From HT1-32 sp040219025 (GTDB taxonomy: Bacteria > Pseudomonadota > Alphaproteobacteria > Rhodospirillales > HT1-32): a stretch of 64,000 nt of DNA. Below, piece by piece: positions 44,463 through 53,068 of the stretch. Position 1 is the first letter of the stretch. The number at the start of each line of letters is the position of its first letter. The translations under genes were made by a program, and so were the position numbers. Location of the stretch: the NCBI GenBank assembly GCA_040219025.1, contig JAVJTE010000020.1:1054001-1118000 (forward strand), given 5' to 3'. The notes beneath the pieces are model-generated. The model saw only the letters and a program-made list of their open reading frames with translations. It was not told where the DNA came from and did no database searches.

Positions 44463-44491
44463 GTTCTAGGCTTATGTATGATATACGTCAA
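44463..44491 (-). promoter_or_regulatory. candidate promoter of the HTH-prephenate dehydratase gene, possibly leaderless
   Basis: On the minus strand TTGACG (44486-44491), 17 bases, TAGAAC (44463-44468), then CCTCAC and the ATG at 44456. A start at the usual distance would fall on the ATG itself. The -10 matches consensus at four of six bases. Confidence 0.4.
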
Positions 44492-44503
44492 ATGTATATT
44501 ATA
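44477..44503. promoter_or_regulatory. inverted repeat upstream of the HTH-prephenate dehydratase gene
   Basis: TATGATATAC (44477-44486), seven-base spacer GTCAAAT, GTATATTATA (44494-44503): ten-base arms with one mismatch, spanning the candidate -35 element. It is a good candidate operator for the protein's own helix-turn-helix domain. Confidence 0.5.
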
Positions 44504-44563
44504 ACCGTATGTACTTGCCGCCATCGGGCGTCCGGTTGCCAGCCGCCCCCCGGTCCCGAAGCT

Positions 44564-45310
44564 CTACCTCGGGGCCAGGGTGTCGCGTGCGCGCTCCAGA
44601 TCTTCCGGGGTGTCGACGCCGAGTGGTGCTGCCTTGACCAGGGCGAGGCCCAGTGACATGCCGGCCTCCAGTGCGCGCAGCTGTTCCAGCCGCTCGCGGC
44701 GTTCAAGAACACCGGGCTTCAGGGCGACAAAACGCTCCAGGGCGGCGCGCCGGTAGGCATAGATACCGATATGATGATAGAGCGGCCCGTCCCCGCCGGG
44801 GGCGGTGGCGCGGGTGAAATACAGGGCGCGGGCGACGGTTTGTCCGTCTTCCAGCCCGGCAACCGCCTTCACGACATTCGGGTTTGTCCGCTCTTCGGGG
44901 CGGGTGATTTCGACCGCAACGGTGCCGATATCGATTGACGGGTCAGCCAGCGGCCGGACCGCGGCGCGGGTTGTGGCGGCCTCGATTGTGGGCAGGTCAC
45001 CCTGCAGATTGACGATGATGTCATGTTGTCCGTCCGGATCGATTTCCTTCAGGGCCTGAAAAACCCGGTCAGAGCCGGAGGGCAGATCCGGGTCGGTCAT
45101 CACCGCCTCGCCACCGGCGGCCCGGACCGCATCTGCGACCTCCTGTTCCGAACAGGCGATCACCACGCGACCGATATTGGCTTCGAGTGCGCGGTCGCGG
45201 ACATGCAGGATCATCGGGCGTCCGTGAATGTCTGCCAGCGGCTTTCCCGGCAGGCGCTGAGAGGCCATTCGGGCAGGGATAATGACGACAGGATTTGTTT
45301 TTTCAGTCAT
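44564..45310 (-). CDS. kdsB: 3-deoxy-manno-octulosonate cytidylyltransferase
   Basis: A 248-residue CMP-Kdo synthetase, activating Kdo for lipopolysaccharide core assembly. It has the N-terminal IIPARMASQRLPGKPLADI nucleotide site, VVIACSEQEVADAVRAAG, MTDPDLPSGSDRVFQAL, VNLQGDLPTIEAATTRAAV and HIGIYAYRRAALERFVAL. The gene is divergent from cycM, an arrangement common in Alphaproteobacteria, and is followed by the HTH-prephenate dehydratase gene after a gap of about 105 bases reading away on the same strand. Confidence 0.95.
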   Translation of the reverse strand: MTEKTNPVVIIPARMASQRLPGKPLADIHGRPMILHVRDRALEANIGRVVIACSEQEVADAVRAAGGEAVMTDPDLPSGSDRVFQALKEIDPDGQHDIIVNLQGDLPTIEAATTRAAVRPLADPSIDIGTVAVEITRPEERTNPNVVKAVAGLEDGQTVARALYFTRATAPGGDGPLYHHIGIYAYRRAALERFVALKPGVLERRERLEQLRALEAGMSLGLALVKAAPLGVDTPEDLERARDTLAPR

Positions 45311-45371
45311 GTTGAAAAGATAACCGCAGGAGGCGGTTGTGAAAATAGCTGGAATCAGGTGGCGGATGACG

Positions 45372-45401
45372 TTGGACAGCCGCGACGGGGTTCGGTATAA
45401 A
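45372..45401 (+). promoter_or_regulatory. candidate promoter of cycM
   Basis: TTGGAC (45372-45377), 18-base spacer, TATAAA (45396-45401), about 40 bases before the cytochrome ATG. Confidence 0.5.
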
Positions 45402-45441
45402 ACGGCGCGTTTCGGGACAAGCAGAAGACTGAAGGAAAACC

Positions 45442-45987
45442 ATGTCCGGTATCGAACTGAACAAGATTTTTGGCGCTGTCATTCTGGCAATGCTTATTGC
45501 AATGGTCGCTGGTCTGATCAGCCGTGTTCTCGTCCCGACGGGTGGTCATGGCGGCGAAGACCGAATTATTGCCTTCGCCCCGCCTGAAGTGGCCTCGACC
45601 GGCGGTGAAGCCGCACAGGAAGTTGCCGAACCGGCAATCGAAACGCTGCTGGCTGCGGCTGACATTGCCTCCGGCGAGAAGGTTTTCAAGAAATGCGCCG
45701 CCTGCCATGATGTCGCAAAGGGCGGTGCCAACAAGGTTGGCCCGGCACTCTGGGGTATTGTTGGACATGACATTGCTGCGATCCCGGGATTTGCCTATTC
45801 CGATGCGCTGACCGGCAAAGAAGGCGACTGGACATATGAAGCGCTCAGCGCGTTCCTCAAGAAGCCGCGTGAATGGGCACCGGGAACCAAGATGGGCTTC
45901 GCCGGTCTGTCCAAGATCAGCGACCGCGCCGACGTGATCGTATATCTGCGCTCCCTGAGCGACAGCCCGGTTCCGCTTCCTCAGTAA
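45442..45987 (+). CDS. cycM: membrane-anchored c-type cytochrome (CycM type)
   Basis: A 181-residue cytochrome. An uncleaved N-terminal helix (IFGAVILAMLIAMVAGLISR) anchors it, then a Pro/Ala-rich linker leads to a class I cytochrome c domain. CAACH binds heme near residue 92, and the axial Met is in GTKMGF. It carries electrons between the bc1 complex and an aa3-type oxidase in related Alphaproteobacteria. It is divergent from kdsB. AAGGAAAACC precedes the ATG. Confidence 0.93.
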   Translation: MSGIELNKIFGAVILAMLIAMVAGLISRVLVPTGGHGGEDRIIAFAPPEVASTGGEAAQEVAEPAIETLLAAADIASGEKVFKKCAACHDVAKGGANKVGPALWGIVGHDIAAIPGFAYSDALTGKEGDWTYEALSAFLKKPREWAPGTKMGFAGLSKISDRADVIVYLRSLSDSPVPLPQ

Positions 45988-46016
45988 ACAGCGATCAATC
46001 CTGCGGGCCATCAATT

Positions 46017-46799
46017 ATGTTCAATGCCTGCCCGCAGGAATTTATCGATCTGGCGAATGAACTGGCAGATACTGCCGGACCCATTGCCCGGCTGTATTTC
46101 CGCAGTGATATCGAAATTGACCGGAAGTCCGATGCTTCCCCTGTGACCATCGCAGACCGGGAAGTCGAATCGGCGATGCGCGATCTGATCGCGGAACGTT
46201 TCCCCGACCACGGCATTTTCGGTGAAGAACACGGATCGGAAAATCTCGACGCAGAGTTCGTCTGGGTGCTTGATCCGATTGACGGCACTGGTGCCTTTGT
46301 GACCGGCATGCCGATTTTTGGTACCCTGATTGCCCTGTTGCACCGTGACCAGCCGCTGCTCGGCGTCATTGACATGCCGGTGCTGCGCGAACGCTGGGTC
46401 GGTGCGCTGGGTATGGAAACAACCTTCAATGGCGCACTTTGCCGGACCCGCCCGGCGACGTCGCTGTCGCAAGCCAGCGTCTATACCTTTTCCCCTGACA
46501 GTTTCGACCGGCCTGATCTGGAAAGATTTGACCGCGTGCGGAAAGTTGCCCGCACGGTCCGGTATGGCGGTGACTGCTATTCCTATGGCCTGCTGACCAG
46601 CGGCCATGTGGATGTGGTGATCGACGCCAACATGAAACCCTATGATTACTGTGCGATGCTGGCGCCGATCAAGGCTGCGGGCGGGCGGATAACCGACTGG
46701 TATGGCCAGCCGCTGGATCTGAATTCGGACGGTCATGTTCTGGCCTGTGCCAGCGAACAGTTACATGCGGAAGTGAGCAAGCTGCTGACATCGAGCTGA
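46017..46799 (+). CDS. hisN: histidinol-phosphatase, inositol-monophosphatase type
   Basis: A 260-residue phosphatase of the IMPase superfamily. Metal sites are DHGIFGEEHG, DPIDGTGAFVTGMP and KPYDYCAMLAPIKAAGG. The GTGAF form, where classic IMPases have GTTNF, and the overall pattern fit HisN of Alphaproteobacteria, which dephosphorylates histidinol phosphate. An inositol-1-phosphatase role cannot be excluded. It begins 29 bases after the cycM stop in the same direction. Confidence 0.85.
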   Translation: MFNACPQEFIDLANELADTAGPIARLYFRSDIEIDRKSDASPVTIADREVESAMRDLIAERFPDHGIFGEEHGSENLDAEFVWVLDPIDGTGAFVTGMPIFGTLIALLHRDQPLLGVIDMPVLRERWVGALGMETTFNGALCRTRPATSLSQASVYTFSPDSFDRPDLERFDRVRKVARTVRYGGDCYSYGLLTSGHVDVVIDANMKPYDYCAMLAPIKAAGGRITDWYGQPLDLNSDGHVLACASEQLHAEVSKLLTSS

Positions 46800-46837
46800 T
46801 TTCGGACGATGCCGGGCAGATAATTATGGGGGAAAAG

Positions 46838-47347
46838 ATGTCGGCGGACAGTCGCTATACCAAGGTTTTTCCGGTTTCCTGGGACGAGATGCACCGTGAC
46901 GCGAAGGCACTCGCCTGGCGTCTGGTCGAGCTTGGGCCCTGGAAAGGTATCATTGCGGTGGCCCGCGGCGGGCTGGTTCCGGCGGCGGTTGTTGCCCGGG
47001 AACTGGATGTTCGCCTGATCGACACTGTCTGTGTCTCCTCCTATGCCGATATGAAGGAAGGCAACCTGAAGATCAGCCAGAAGGAAGCCCATGTGCTGAA
47101 AGGCTTTGAAGGCGACAGCAGGGGCTGGCTGGTGGTTGATGACATGGTCGATACCGGCCGGACCTATATGAAGATCCGCGAGCTGTTGCCGGATGCGCAT
47201 TTCGCAACGGTTTATGCGAAGCCGGAAGGCCGGGCGCATGTCGACAGCTTCATCACTGAAGTCAGTCAGGATACCTGGATTCTGCTGCCATGGGATGCCG
47301 AGCGAAGCCCGGCTCCGTCGGTTGCCGACCTGCATGCGAAGCGATAA
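46838..47347 (+). CDS. gpt: xanthine-guanine phosphoribosyltransferase
   Basis: A 169-residue purine salvage enzyme. IIAVARGGLVPAAVVAREL near the start and the PRPP-binding loop LVVDDMVDTGRTY define the family. WILLPWDAE at the end is the Gpt-type hood region. It converts guanine, xanthine and hypoxanthine to nucleotides. I chose ATG 46838, preceded at once by GGGGGAAAAG, over ATG 46826, whose own codon overlaps that site. Confidence 0.9.
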   Translation: MSADSRYTKVFPVSWDEMHRDAKALAWRLVELGPWKGIIAVARGGLVPAAVVARELDVRLIDTVCVSSYADMKEGNLKISQKEAHVLKGFEGDSRGWLVVDDMVDTGRTYMKIRELLPDAHFATVYAKPEGRAHVDSFITEVSQDTWILLPWDAERSPAPSVADLHAKR

Positions 47348-47432
47348 AGGCCTGCCTGCACAACCCGGTTGTCACTTGTATTGACGGCTTGCGGCAACAA
47401 TCTCCTGATGAACAGCTTATTGGGAGACGATC

Positions 47433-48533
47433 ATGGTATTCGCAAGACTTTCAGCGCTGCTGGTCATTCTCGGCCTCATTCCGGCCTGTGCCGTTGCGCA
47501 AGACCGCCTCTCGGAACTGCAGCTTCCGGACGGCCTTGAAATCACTGAATTCGCCCGGGTGGAAAGTGCCCGCACGCTGATCGTGGTGCCGGAACTCGAC
47601 ACCGTCTTTGTCGGATCGCGGGGTGATACCCTGCGTGCCGTGACCGGCGGCATTGCCGACAGTTCCGGTGGTGGCAAGGTGATCGAGATCGCCAGCGGGT
47701 TCAAATCGGTAAACGGTCTCGCCTGGTACAAGGGTGCGCTCTATATCGCGGAACAGGACAAGGTCTCGCGCTGGGTGATTGCGGACAAGGCTGCGCTCCG
47801 CAACTTCACACCGGAGGTTCTGTTCACTGATCTGCCGGACAAGCGGCATCATGGCTGGCGCTATATGACGGTCGGCCCTGACGAGAAGCTCTATATCGGT
47901 GTTGGTGCGCCCTGCAATATCTGTGACGTTGAAGGCTATGAGGGCACAATTATCCGGATGAATCTTGATGGCAGCAGCCCGGAAGTCTTTGCACAGGGTA
48001 TCCGCAACACGGTCGGACTGGCGTTCCATCCGGAAACCGGCGATCTGTTCTTCACCGATAACGGTGCGGACAATATGGGTGATGACGTGCCGCCGGAAGA
48101 ACTGAACCGGGCACCGAAGATCGGGATGCATTTCGGCTATCCGTACTTTGGCGGTGGTGATTCCCGGACAGCCCAGTTCGCAAAATTTGCCCTGCCGGAC
48201 CCGGTCACTGCACCGGTTGAGACCTTCGGTGCGCATCAGGCACCGCTTGGCGTGCATCATTACCGCGGCTCCGGCCTGCCGGCAGAATATCGCCGGGATG
48301 CGTTTGTTGCGCTGCATGGTTCCTGGAACCGGACGGTACCCGCCGGCTACCGGGTCATGCGGGTCCGTATGGATGAGTCCGGCAAGGTACTGGGCAGCGA
48401 AGTCTTTATCGACGGCTGGCTGAAGGATGGGTCTTACTGGGGGCGACCGGTTGACATCGACGAGCTGCCGGACGGATCCATGCTGATTTCAGATGACTTT
48501 GCCGGGAAAATATACCGGGTTCAGGCAAAATAG
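47433..48533 (+). CDS. PQQ-dependent sugar dehydrogenase-like (sorbosone dehydrogenase family) exported protein
   Basis: A 366-residue six-bladed beta-propeller protein with a signal peptide (RLSALLVILGLIPACAVAQ). Family blocks are HGWRYMTVGPDEKLYIGVGA, IRNTVGLAFHPETGDLFFTD, NGADNMGDDVPPEELN, GVHHYRGSGLP and ALHGSWNRTVPAGYRV. In soluble glucose dehydrogenase these blades supply the PQQ and Ca2+ ligands. The signal ends near a Cys (IPAC-AVAQ), so lipid modification is possible but the spacing favours ordinary cleavage. The substrate is presumably an aldose or sorbosone-like sugar. No PQQ synthesis genes are in the window. Confidence 0.85.
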   Translation: MVFARLSALLVILGLIPACAVAQDRLSELQLPDGLEITEFARVESARTLIVVPELDTVFVGSRGDTLRAVTGGIADSSGGGKVIEIASGFKSVNGLAWYKGALYIAEQDKVSRWVIADKAALRNFTPEVLFTDLPDKRHHGWRYMTVGPDEKLYIGVGAPCNICDVEGYEGTIIRMNLDGSSPEVFAQGIRNTVGLAFHPETGDLFFTDNGADNMGDDVPPEELNRAPKIGMHFGYPYFGGGDSRTAQFAKFALPDPVTAPVETFGAHQAPLGVHHYRGSGLPAEYRRDAFVALHGSWNRTVPAGYRVMRVRMDESGKVLGSEVFIDGWLKDGSYWGRPVDIDELPDGSMLISDDFAGKIYRVQAK

Positions 48534-48552
48534 CCTGCTGGCTGGCCGGGTG

Positions 48553-49203
48553 TCAGGTGAATCGCTCGTCACCCGGCTGGCTCCGGCGTATCCGGGCCTT
48601 CAGTGACTCGATTTCGGCCGTCAGACCGGCGATCCGGTTTTCACAGGCGATCAGCGTCGGCGCAAGCTCGGCTTCGGTGAAACGGGGCGTGATATGCTGC
48701 GGGCAGTTTGTGTCCCAGGCCTCGACTGTGAACAGGACGGCGCGTTCGACCTTGGCCCGGTAGCCCGGCATGGTCAGTGATCGCAGCAGATCCGGATCAT
48801 CTTCGACAAAGCGAATCCGGCCCCAGACCTTGACCCGCCGCCGGTTTGCATAATCCATCAGGAACAGGTTGGCGCGGTCATTTCCCAGCGCGTTGCCTAT
48901 CGAGATATACTGGCGGTTGCCGGCAAAGTCGGCGAAGGCCAGTGTCCGGTCGTCCAGCGCCTTCAGAAAGCCCTTCGGGCCACCACGATGCTGGATATAG
49001 GGATAGCCATCGGATGATGTGGTGGCGAGATAAAAGCTGTCCCGTTCAGCGGCATAGGCACGCAGGTCATCATCAATCCGGTAGCGCCACCCGGCTCCCT
49101 GTTCCATCCGGGCATAGCCCTCACGCGACCCGCGCTTTTCCTGTTCCCGCTTCACGGCGGGGGTGAAGGCAATGTCACTTACATGAGCCGGAACTGTCGG
49201 CAT
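48553..49203 (-). CDS. pyridoxamine 5'-phosphate oxidase-family (PPOX) flavoprotein
   Basis: A 216-residue split-barrel flavoprotein. RDSFYLATTSSDGYPYIQHR and GGPKGFLKALDDRTLAFADF, FAGNRQYISIGNALGNDRAN and YANRRRVKVWGRIRFVEDDP are the FMN-binding pattern. The late CPQHITPRF with a Cys, and a final coiled-coil segment (LIACENRIAGLTAEIESLKA), are typical of the subgroup. It probably reduces an electrophile or a quinone. It is divergent from a TetR regulator, with a perfect palindrome at 49235-49252 between them. Confidence 0.85.
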   Translation of the reverse strand: MPTVPAHVSDIAFTPAVKREQEKRGSREGYARMEQGAGWRYRIDDDLRAYAAERDSFYLATTSSDGYPYIQHRGGPKGFLKALDDRTLAFADFAGNRQYISIGNALGNDRANLFLMDYANRRRVKVWGRIRFVEDDPDLLRSLTMPGYRAKVERAVLFTVEAWDTNCPQHITPRFTEAELAPTLIACENRIAGLTAEIESLKARIRRSQPGDERFT

Positions 49204-49234
49204 GGTCGTCTCCTGTTTATCTGCTGGCTTGTAA

Positions 49235-49252
49235 ATAGACAGATCAGTCTAT
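49235..49252. promoter_or_regulatory. perfect inverted repeat, TetR operator candidate
   Basis: ATAGAC-AGATCA-GTCTAT, two perfect 6-base arms, in the 82-base gap between the divergent PPOX (start 49203) and TetR (start 49286) genes. This is the expected place and form of a TetR operator. Confidence 0.7.
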
Positions 49253-49285
49253 ATATTCAAGTCACGAAATGATGAGGTCAGACAA

Positions 49286-49867
49286 ATGGCTGCTCCGGCA
49301 GGTAAACGCCCTTCCCCGGCGCGGGACAGACTGCTTGCGGCGGCGCAGGCCCGGTTCAATGCCGGTGGCTATAATGGCACGGGTATTGATGCGATTATCG
49401 CCGATGCCGGGATTGCCCGGATGACGCTCTATAATCATTTCCCCTCCAAGGATGCGCTGATCGAGGCTGTGCTGCAGCGCCGTCATGAAGAACTGACGGA
49501 CTGGATCACGAGGCAGGTTGAGGCCCGGGCCAGTGCGCCGGCTGACCGGCTGCTGGCGATCTTCGATGTGCTCGGCGACTGGCTGGCGAGCGAAGATTTT
49601 CGCGGCTGTCTGTTTGTCCGGGCGGTGGGCGAACTTGGCATCTCTCATGCTGCCGTGTGCCGGGCCGCGTCGGATCACAAGGACTGGTATCGCAGGTTCT
49701 TCCGTGAAAATGCGCGCAATGCAGGGGTGGCTGGTGCTGACCGGCTTGCCGGTGACCTGTTGTTGCTGCTGGAAGGGGCGACCGCCCGGGCGCTGGTTGA
49801 TGGCGGTGGCCGGTCCGAGGCAGAACGTGCAAAACGAATTGCCCGGCTGCTTGTCGGTTCCGGCTGA
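49286..49867 (+). CDS. TetR/AcrR-family regulator
   Basis: A 193-residue regulator. The N-terminal helix-turn-helix spans RDRLLAAAQARFNAGGYNGT, then IADAGIARMTLYNHFPSKDALIEAV (given here as IADAGIARMTLYNHF and PSKDALIEAV). The C-terminal domain includes GCLFVRAVGELG, a pattern of the AcrR-like group responding to lipophilic or electrophilic compounds. It most likely represses itself and the divergent PPOX gene through the palindrome at 49235-49252. Confidence 0.92.
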   Translation: MAAPAGKRPSPARDRLLAAAQARFNAGGYNGTGIDAIIADAGIARMTLYNHFPSKDALIEAVLQRRHEELTDWITRQVEARASAPADRLLAIFDVLGDWLASEDFRGCLFVRAVGELGISHAAVCRAASDHKDWYRRFFRENARNAGVAGADRLAGDLLLLLEGATARALVDGGGRSEAERAKRIARLLVGSG

Positions 49868-49922
49868 TCTTTCCTGCCGACCAGCCTATAGTTCCCGTCA
49901 GTCTAACAAGGGATGAAGCAGG

Positions 49923-50324
49923 ATGGCGCTGAAGAAAGGTTACAAGAAGCTGGTTGAAGAGGCGATGGCCGGGATCGAGACCATCACCGTTGAAGAAGGG
50001 CTGAAGTTGCAGGGTGACGAAGATGTCACCTTCTTTGATATTCGCGATGTGCGCGAGCTGGAGCGTACCGGAACCATTCCGGGGGCCGTTCATACGCCGC
50101 GCGGCATGCTGGAATTCTGGGTCGACCCGGAAAGTCCCTATTACAAGGAAGTGTTCGGCACCGGCAAGAAACTGGTGTTTTTCTGTGCCGCGGCATGGCG
50201 CTCGGCACTGGCGGTCAAGCAGCTGAGCGATATGGGTGTGCCCCGTGTCTGCCATATGGACGGCGGATTTGGTGCCTGGACGGAAGCCGGCGGGCCGGTT
50301 GAGGAAAAACAGCGCAAGAGCTGA
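49923..50324 (+). CDS. rhodanese-like domain protein
   Basis: A 133-residue single-domain rhodanese. FFDIRDVRELERTGTIPGAV is the N-terminal signature, and the active-site loop CAAAWRSALAVKQL has the catalytic Cys near residue 89, followed by GGFGAWTEAGGPV. It could transfer sulfane sulfur to cyanide or thiols. CAAAWRS has the Arg at the end of the six-residue loop as in sulfurtransferases. It is followed 14 bases later by the cyclase gene, on the same strand. Confidence 0.92.
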   Translation: MALKKGYKKLVEEAMAGIETITVEEGLKLQGDEDVTFFDIRDVRELERTGTIPGAVHTPRGMLEFWVDPESPYYKEVFGTGKKLVFFCAAAWRSALAVKQLSDMGVPRVCHMDGGFGAWTEAGGPVEEKQRKS

Positions 50325-50338
50325 ACGGGTATCGGCGG

Positions 50339-51673
50339 ATGTTACAGGGACTGGCCAGGTTTTTCGCGGGCCATGACGGTGACCGGCATCTCTCTGACGT
50401 CTTCCGGCAGGAGGAGCGGGCCGGCCTGAAAGCCGCGATGATCGGGCGGACGATTGTCCTCCTGATCATCGGCCTCTGGCTCGGGCTGAGCCGGAATTAT
50501 CCGCAGAACCTGATTATTCTGGCTGCCGTGATGAGCTTTGTCTGTGTCGGTCTGATACATCTGCAACTGCTCGGCTCCCGGTTTGATTACGGCTGGATCA
50601 AGTATCTGTTCGCCGCCATCGATGCGCTGATGCTGGGTCTCTGCATCATGCTAACCGATCTCAGCATTCTGGCACCCGGCCTGGAGCCGGTCATGCTGTA
50701 CCGGTTTGGCGTCTTCCCCTGGCTGATTCTGCTGATCGCAGCGGCGACCTTCGCCTATTCGCCGGGGCTGGTGCTCTGGACCGGAATCTGCACGACCTTT
50801 GCCTGGATCGTGCCCTGGGTGCGCATCGTTGAACAGATGGACCGTGTTGTTGACTGGCGGGACATCCCGGCCGGGGCCAGCCGCGACCAGTATCTGGCAA
50901 TATTTTTTGATGACCACTTCATCGGCTTTGGCTCGCGCGCGCAGGAAGCGATCGCCCTGATACTGGTGACCCTGCTGCTGATGCTGGCGACCCGACGGGC
51001 GCGGGCGGTGGTACGCCGTCAGGCTGAAAGCGAGCGTGAACGGCAAATCGTCAACCGGACCTTCGGTCGCTATGTTCCGTCTGCGGTAGCAGATTCGCTG
51101 ATCGCCGGGGGCGGAACCCTGGCACCGGTAGAACGGGAAGCCAGCGTTCTGTTTGTTGATATCGCAAAGTTCACGACCATTGCCGAGAGCCTGAAGCCGG
51201 AGCAGGTGGTGGATATGCTGAACGCCTATTTTGATGTGGCCGCTGATGCCATTGCCCGGCATGGCGGTGTGATCAACCAGTTTCAGGGCGATGCGGTGCT
51301 TGCCACCTTCAATGTCCCGGTTGAGGACGTGGCCCATGCCAGCAATGCAGTACAGGCGGCGCTGGCGATCTGCGGCGCTGTTGCGGGGCGACAGTTTGCC
51401 GGGCAGAGCCTCCGTGTGCGTGTCGGTGTCAATACGGGGCAGCTGATCGCGGGGAGTGTCGGCAGCAAGGGACGGCAGAATTATACGGTTCATGGTGATG
51501 CGGTTAACCTCGCCGCCCGGCTGGAGAGCATGAACAAGGAATTCGGTACGGATATCCTGTTGTCAGAGATGACCGTGCAGCAGGCGGGCGAGGGATTCTC
51601 GTTCCGGGCTGTCGGGGATGCCGAGATACGGGGAAAAACCGGCAGAGTTGCGCTCTATACGGTCACTTCCTGA
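50339..51673 (+). CDS. membrane class III adenylate/guanylate cyclase
   Basis: A 444-residue protein. The N-terminal ~215 residues contain about six hydrophobic helices (for example IGRTIVLLIIGLWLGLS and AIALILVTLLLMLAT). A short coiled linker (RQAESERERQIVNRTFGRYV) leads to the cyclase domain. Metal-binding Asp residues are in LFVDIAKFTTIAES and FQGDAVLATFN; NYTVHGDAVNLAARLESMNK provides the transition-state Asn and Arg. These suggest a catalytically competent enzyme making cAMP. Six-helix anchored cyclases of this kind occur in Rhizobiales and relatives. A CRP-like palindrome is found 3 kb away. Confidence 0.9.
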   Translation: MLQGLARFFAGHDGDRHLSDVFRQEERAGLKAAMIGRTIVLLIIGLWLGLSRNYPQNLIILAAVMSFVCVGLIHLQLLGSRFDYGWIKYLFAAIDALMLGLCIMLTDLSILAPGLEPVMLYRFGVFPWLILLIAAATFAYSPGLVLWTGICTTFAWIVPWVRIVEQMDRVVDWRDIPAGASRDQYLAIFFDDHFIGFGSRAQEAIALILVTLLLMLATRRARAVVRRQAESERERQIVNRTFGRYVPSAVADSLIAGGGTLAPVEREASVLFVDIAKFTTIAESLKPEQVVDMLNAYFDVAADAIARHGGVINQFQGDAVLATFNVPVEDVAHASNAVQAALAICGAVAGRQFAGQSLRVRVGVNTGQLIAGSVGSKGRQNYTVHGDAVNLAARLESMNKEFGTDILLSEMTVQQAGEGFSFRAVGDAEIRGKTGRVALYTVTS

Positions 51674-51683
51674 CGTTACAAGG

Positions 51684-51712
51684 CTTGTCGCCGGGCGCAT
51701 CTTGCCTATACT
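51684..51712 (+). promoter_or_regulatory. candidate promoter of argG
   Basis: CTTGTC (51684-51689), 17-base spacer, TATACT (51707-51712), 42 bases before the argG ATG. Confidence 0.55.
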
Positions 51713-51753
51713 CCGCCGCCCAGACGTAACCCCCATCTCACAGGAGCCGCGCC

Positions 51754-52968
51754 ATGTCCAAAGGCGTCAAGAAAGTCGTCCTCGCTTATTCCGGTGGTCT
51801 TGATACATCGATCATCCTGCGCTGGTTGCAGGACGAGTATCAGTGCGAGGTCGTGACCTTCACCGCCGATCTTGGCCAGGGTGAGGAGGTCGAGCCGGCA
51901 CGTGAGAAAGCCCGCCTGATGGGCATCAAAGAAGAGAACATTTATATCGATGATGTGCGTGAGGAATTTGTCCGCGACTTCGTCTTCCCGATGTTCCGCG
52001 CCAACGCGCTTTATGAAGGCACCTATCTGCTGGGAACCTCGATTGCCCGGCCGCTGATTTCCAAGCGCCAGATCGAGATTGCCCGCGAAACCGGTGCCGA
52101 TGCGGTCTGCCATGGTGCAACCGGCAAGGGCAATGACCAGATCCGGTTCGAGCTTGGCTATTACGCCCTGAACCCGGACATCAAGGTGATCGCCCCCTGG
52201 CGTGAGTGGAACCTGACCTCGCGCACCAGGCTGATGGAATATGCCCGGGATCACCAGATTCCCATTGCCCGCGACAAGGAAAACGAGCCGCCCTATTCGA
52301 TGGATGCCAATCTGCTGCATATCTCCTATGAAGGCCGTGCGCTGGAAGACCCGTGGGTTGGTGCCGATGAGGGCATGTTCCTGCGGACCGTCTCGCCGGA
52401 GAAGGCACCGGATCAGCCGACATTCGTCACGGTCTCCTTTGAACGTGGAGACGCAGTTGCCGTTGACGGTGTCGAGCTCAGCCCGGCGGAACTGCTGACC
52501 AGACTGAACGAACTGGCCGGCAAGAACGGTATTGGCCGGGAAGACATCGTCGAAAACCGCTTCATCGGCATGAAATCCCGCGGCATCTACGAGACACCGG
52601 GGGGCACCATCCTGTCGAAGGCCCACCGGGCTATGGAGACGCTGTGCCTCGACCGGGGTGCGATGCACCAGAAGGACGAGATCATGCCGCGCTATGCGGA
52701 GCTGGTCTATAACGGCTTCTGGTTCTCGCCGGAGCGGGAAATGCTGCAGGCACTGATTGATGAAAGCCAGAAGAAGGTGGCTGGTGACGTTCGCCTGAAA
52801 CTCTACAAGGGCAATGTCATCGTCGATGGCCGCCGCTCACCCTACAGCCTCTATGATCAGGCCGTGGTGACCTTTGAGGAAGACTCGGTCTACGACCAGC
52901 ATGATGCCGAAGGCTTCATCAAACTCAACGCACTGCGCCTGCGTCTGCGTGGCCGTCTCCAGGGCTGA
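51754..52968 (+). CDS. argG: argininosuccinate synthase
   Basis: A 404-residue enzyme joining citrulline and aspartate with ATP in arginine synthesis. The N-type ATP pyrophosphatase P-loop is VLAYSGGLDTSIILRWLQ. Other conserved blocks are GTYLLGTSIARPLISKRQIE, VCHGATGKGNDQIRFEL, APWREWNLTSR and KSRGIYETPGGTIL. Length is typical. ACAGGAG precedes the ATG, and a strong hairpin (52978-53008) follows the stop. Confidence 0.97.
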   Translation: MSKGVKKVVLAYSGGLDTSIILRWLQDEYQCEVVTFTADLGQGEEVEPAREKARLMGIKEENIYIDDVREEFVRDFVFPMFRANALYEGTYLLGTSIARPLISKRQIEIARETGADAVCHGATGKGNDQIRFELGYYALNPDIKVIAPWREWNLTSRTRLMEYARDHQIPIARDKENEPPYSMDANLLHISYEGRALEDPWVGADEGMFLRTVSPEKAPDQPTFVTVSFERGDAVAVDGVELSPAELLTRLNELAGKNGIGREDIVENRFIGMKSRGIYETPGGTILSKAHRAMETLCLDRGAMHQKDEIMPRYAELVYNGFWFSPEREMLQALIDESQKKVAGDVRLKLYKGNVIVDGRRSPYSLYDQAVVTFEEDSVYDQHDAEGFIKLNALRLRLRGRLQG

Positions 52969-52977
52969 CCTTTCGTT

Positions 52978-53008
52978 TATCTCCCCCGGCCAGAGGTCGG
53001 GGGAGATA
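52978..53008. terminator. strong hairpin after argG
   Basis: TATCTCCCCCG (52978-52988), 9-base loop, CGGGGGAGATA (52998-53008), a perfect 11-base stem between the convergent argG and ATPase genes. No T-tract follows on either strand, so its terminator role is likely by position only. Confidence 0.55.
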
Positions 53009-53068
53009 CGTGAGCCAGAGTCACATTGACAGCATCAGTATCCGACGCTGCCTGAACAGGGTGCCGGT

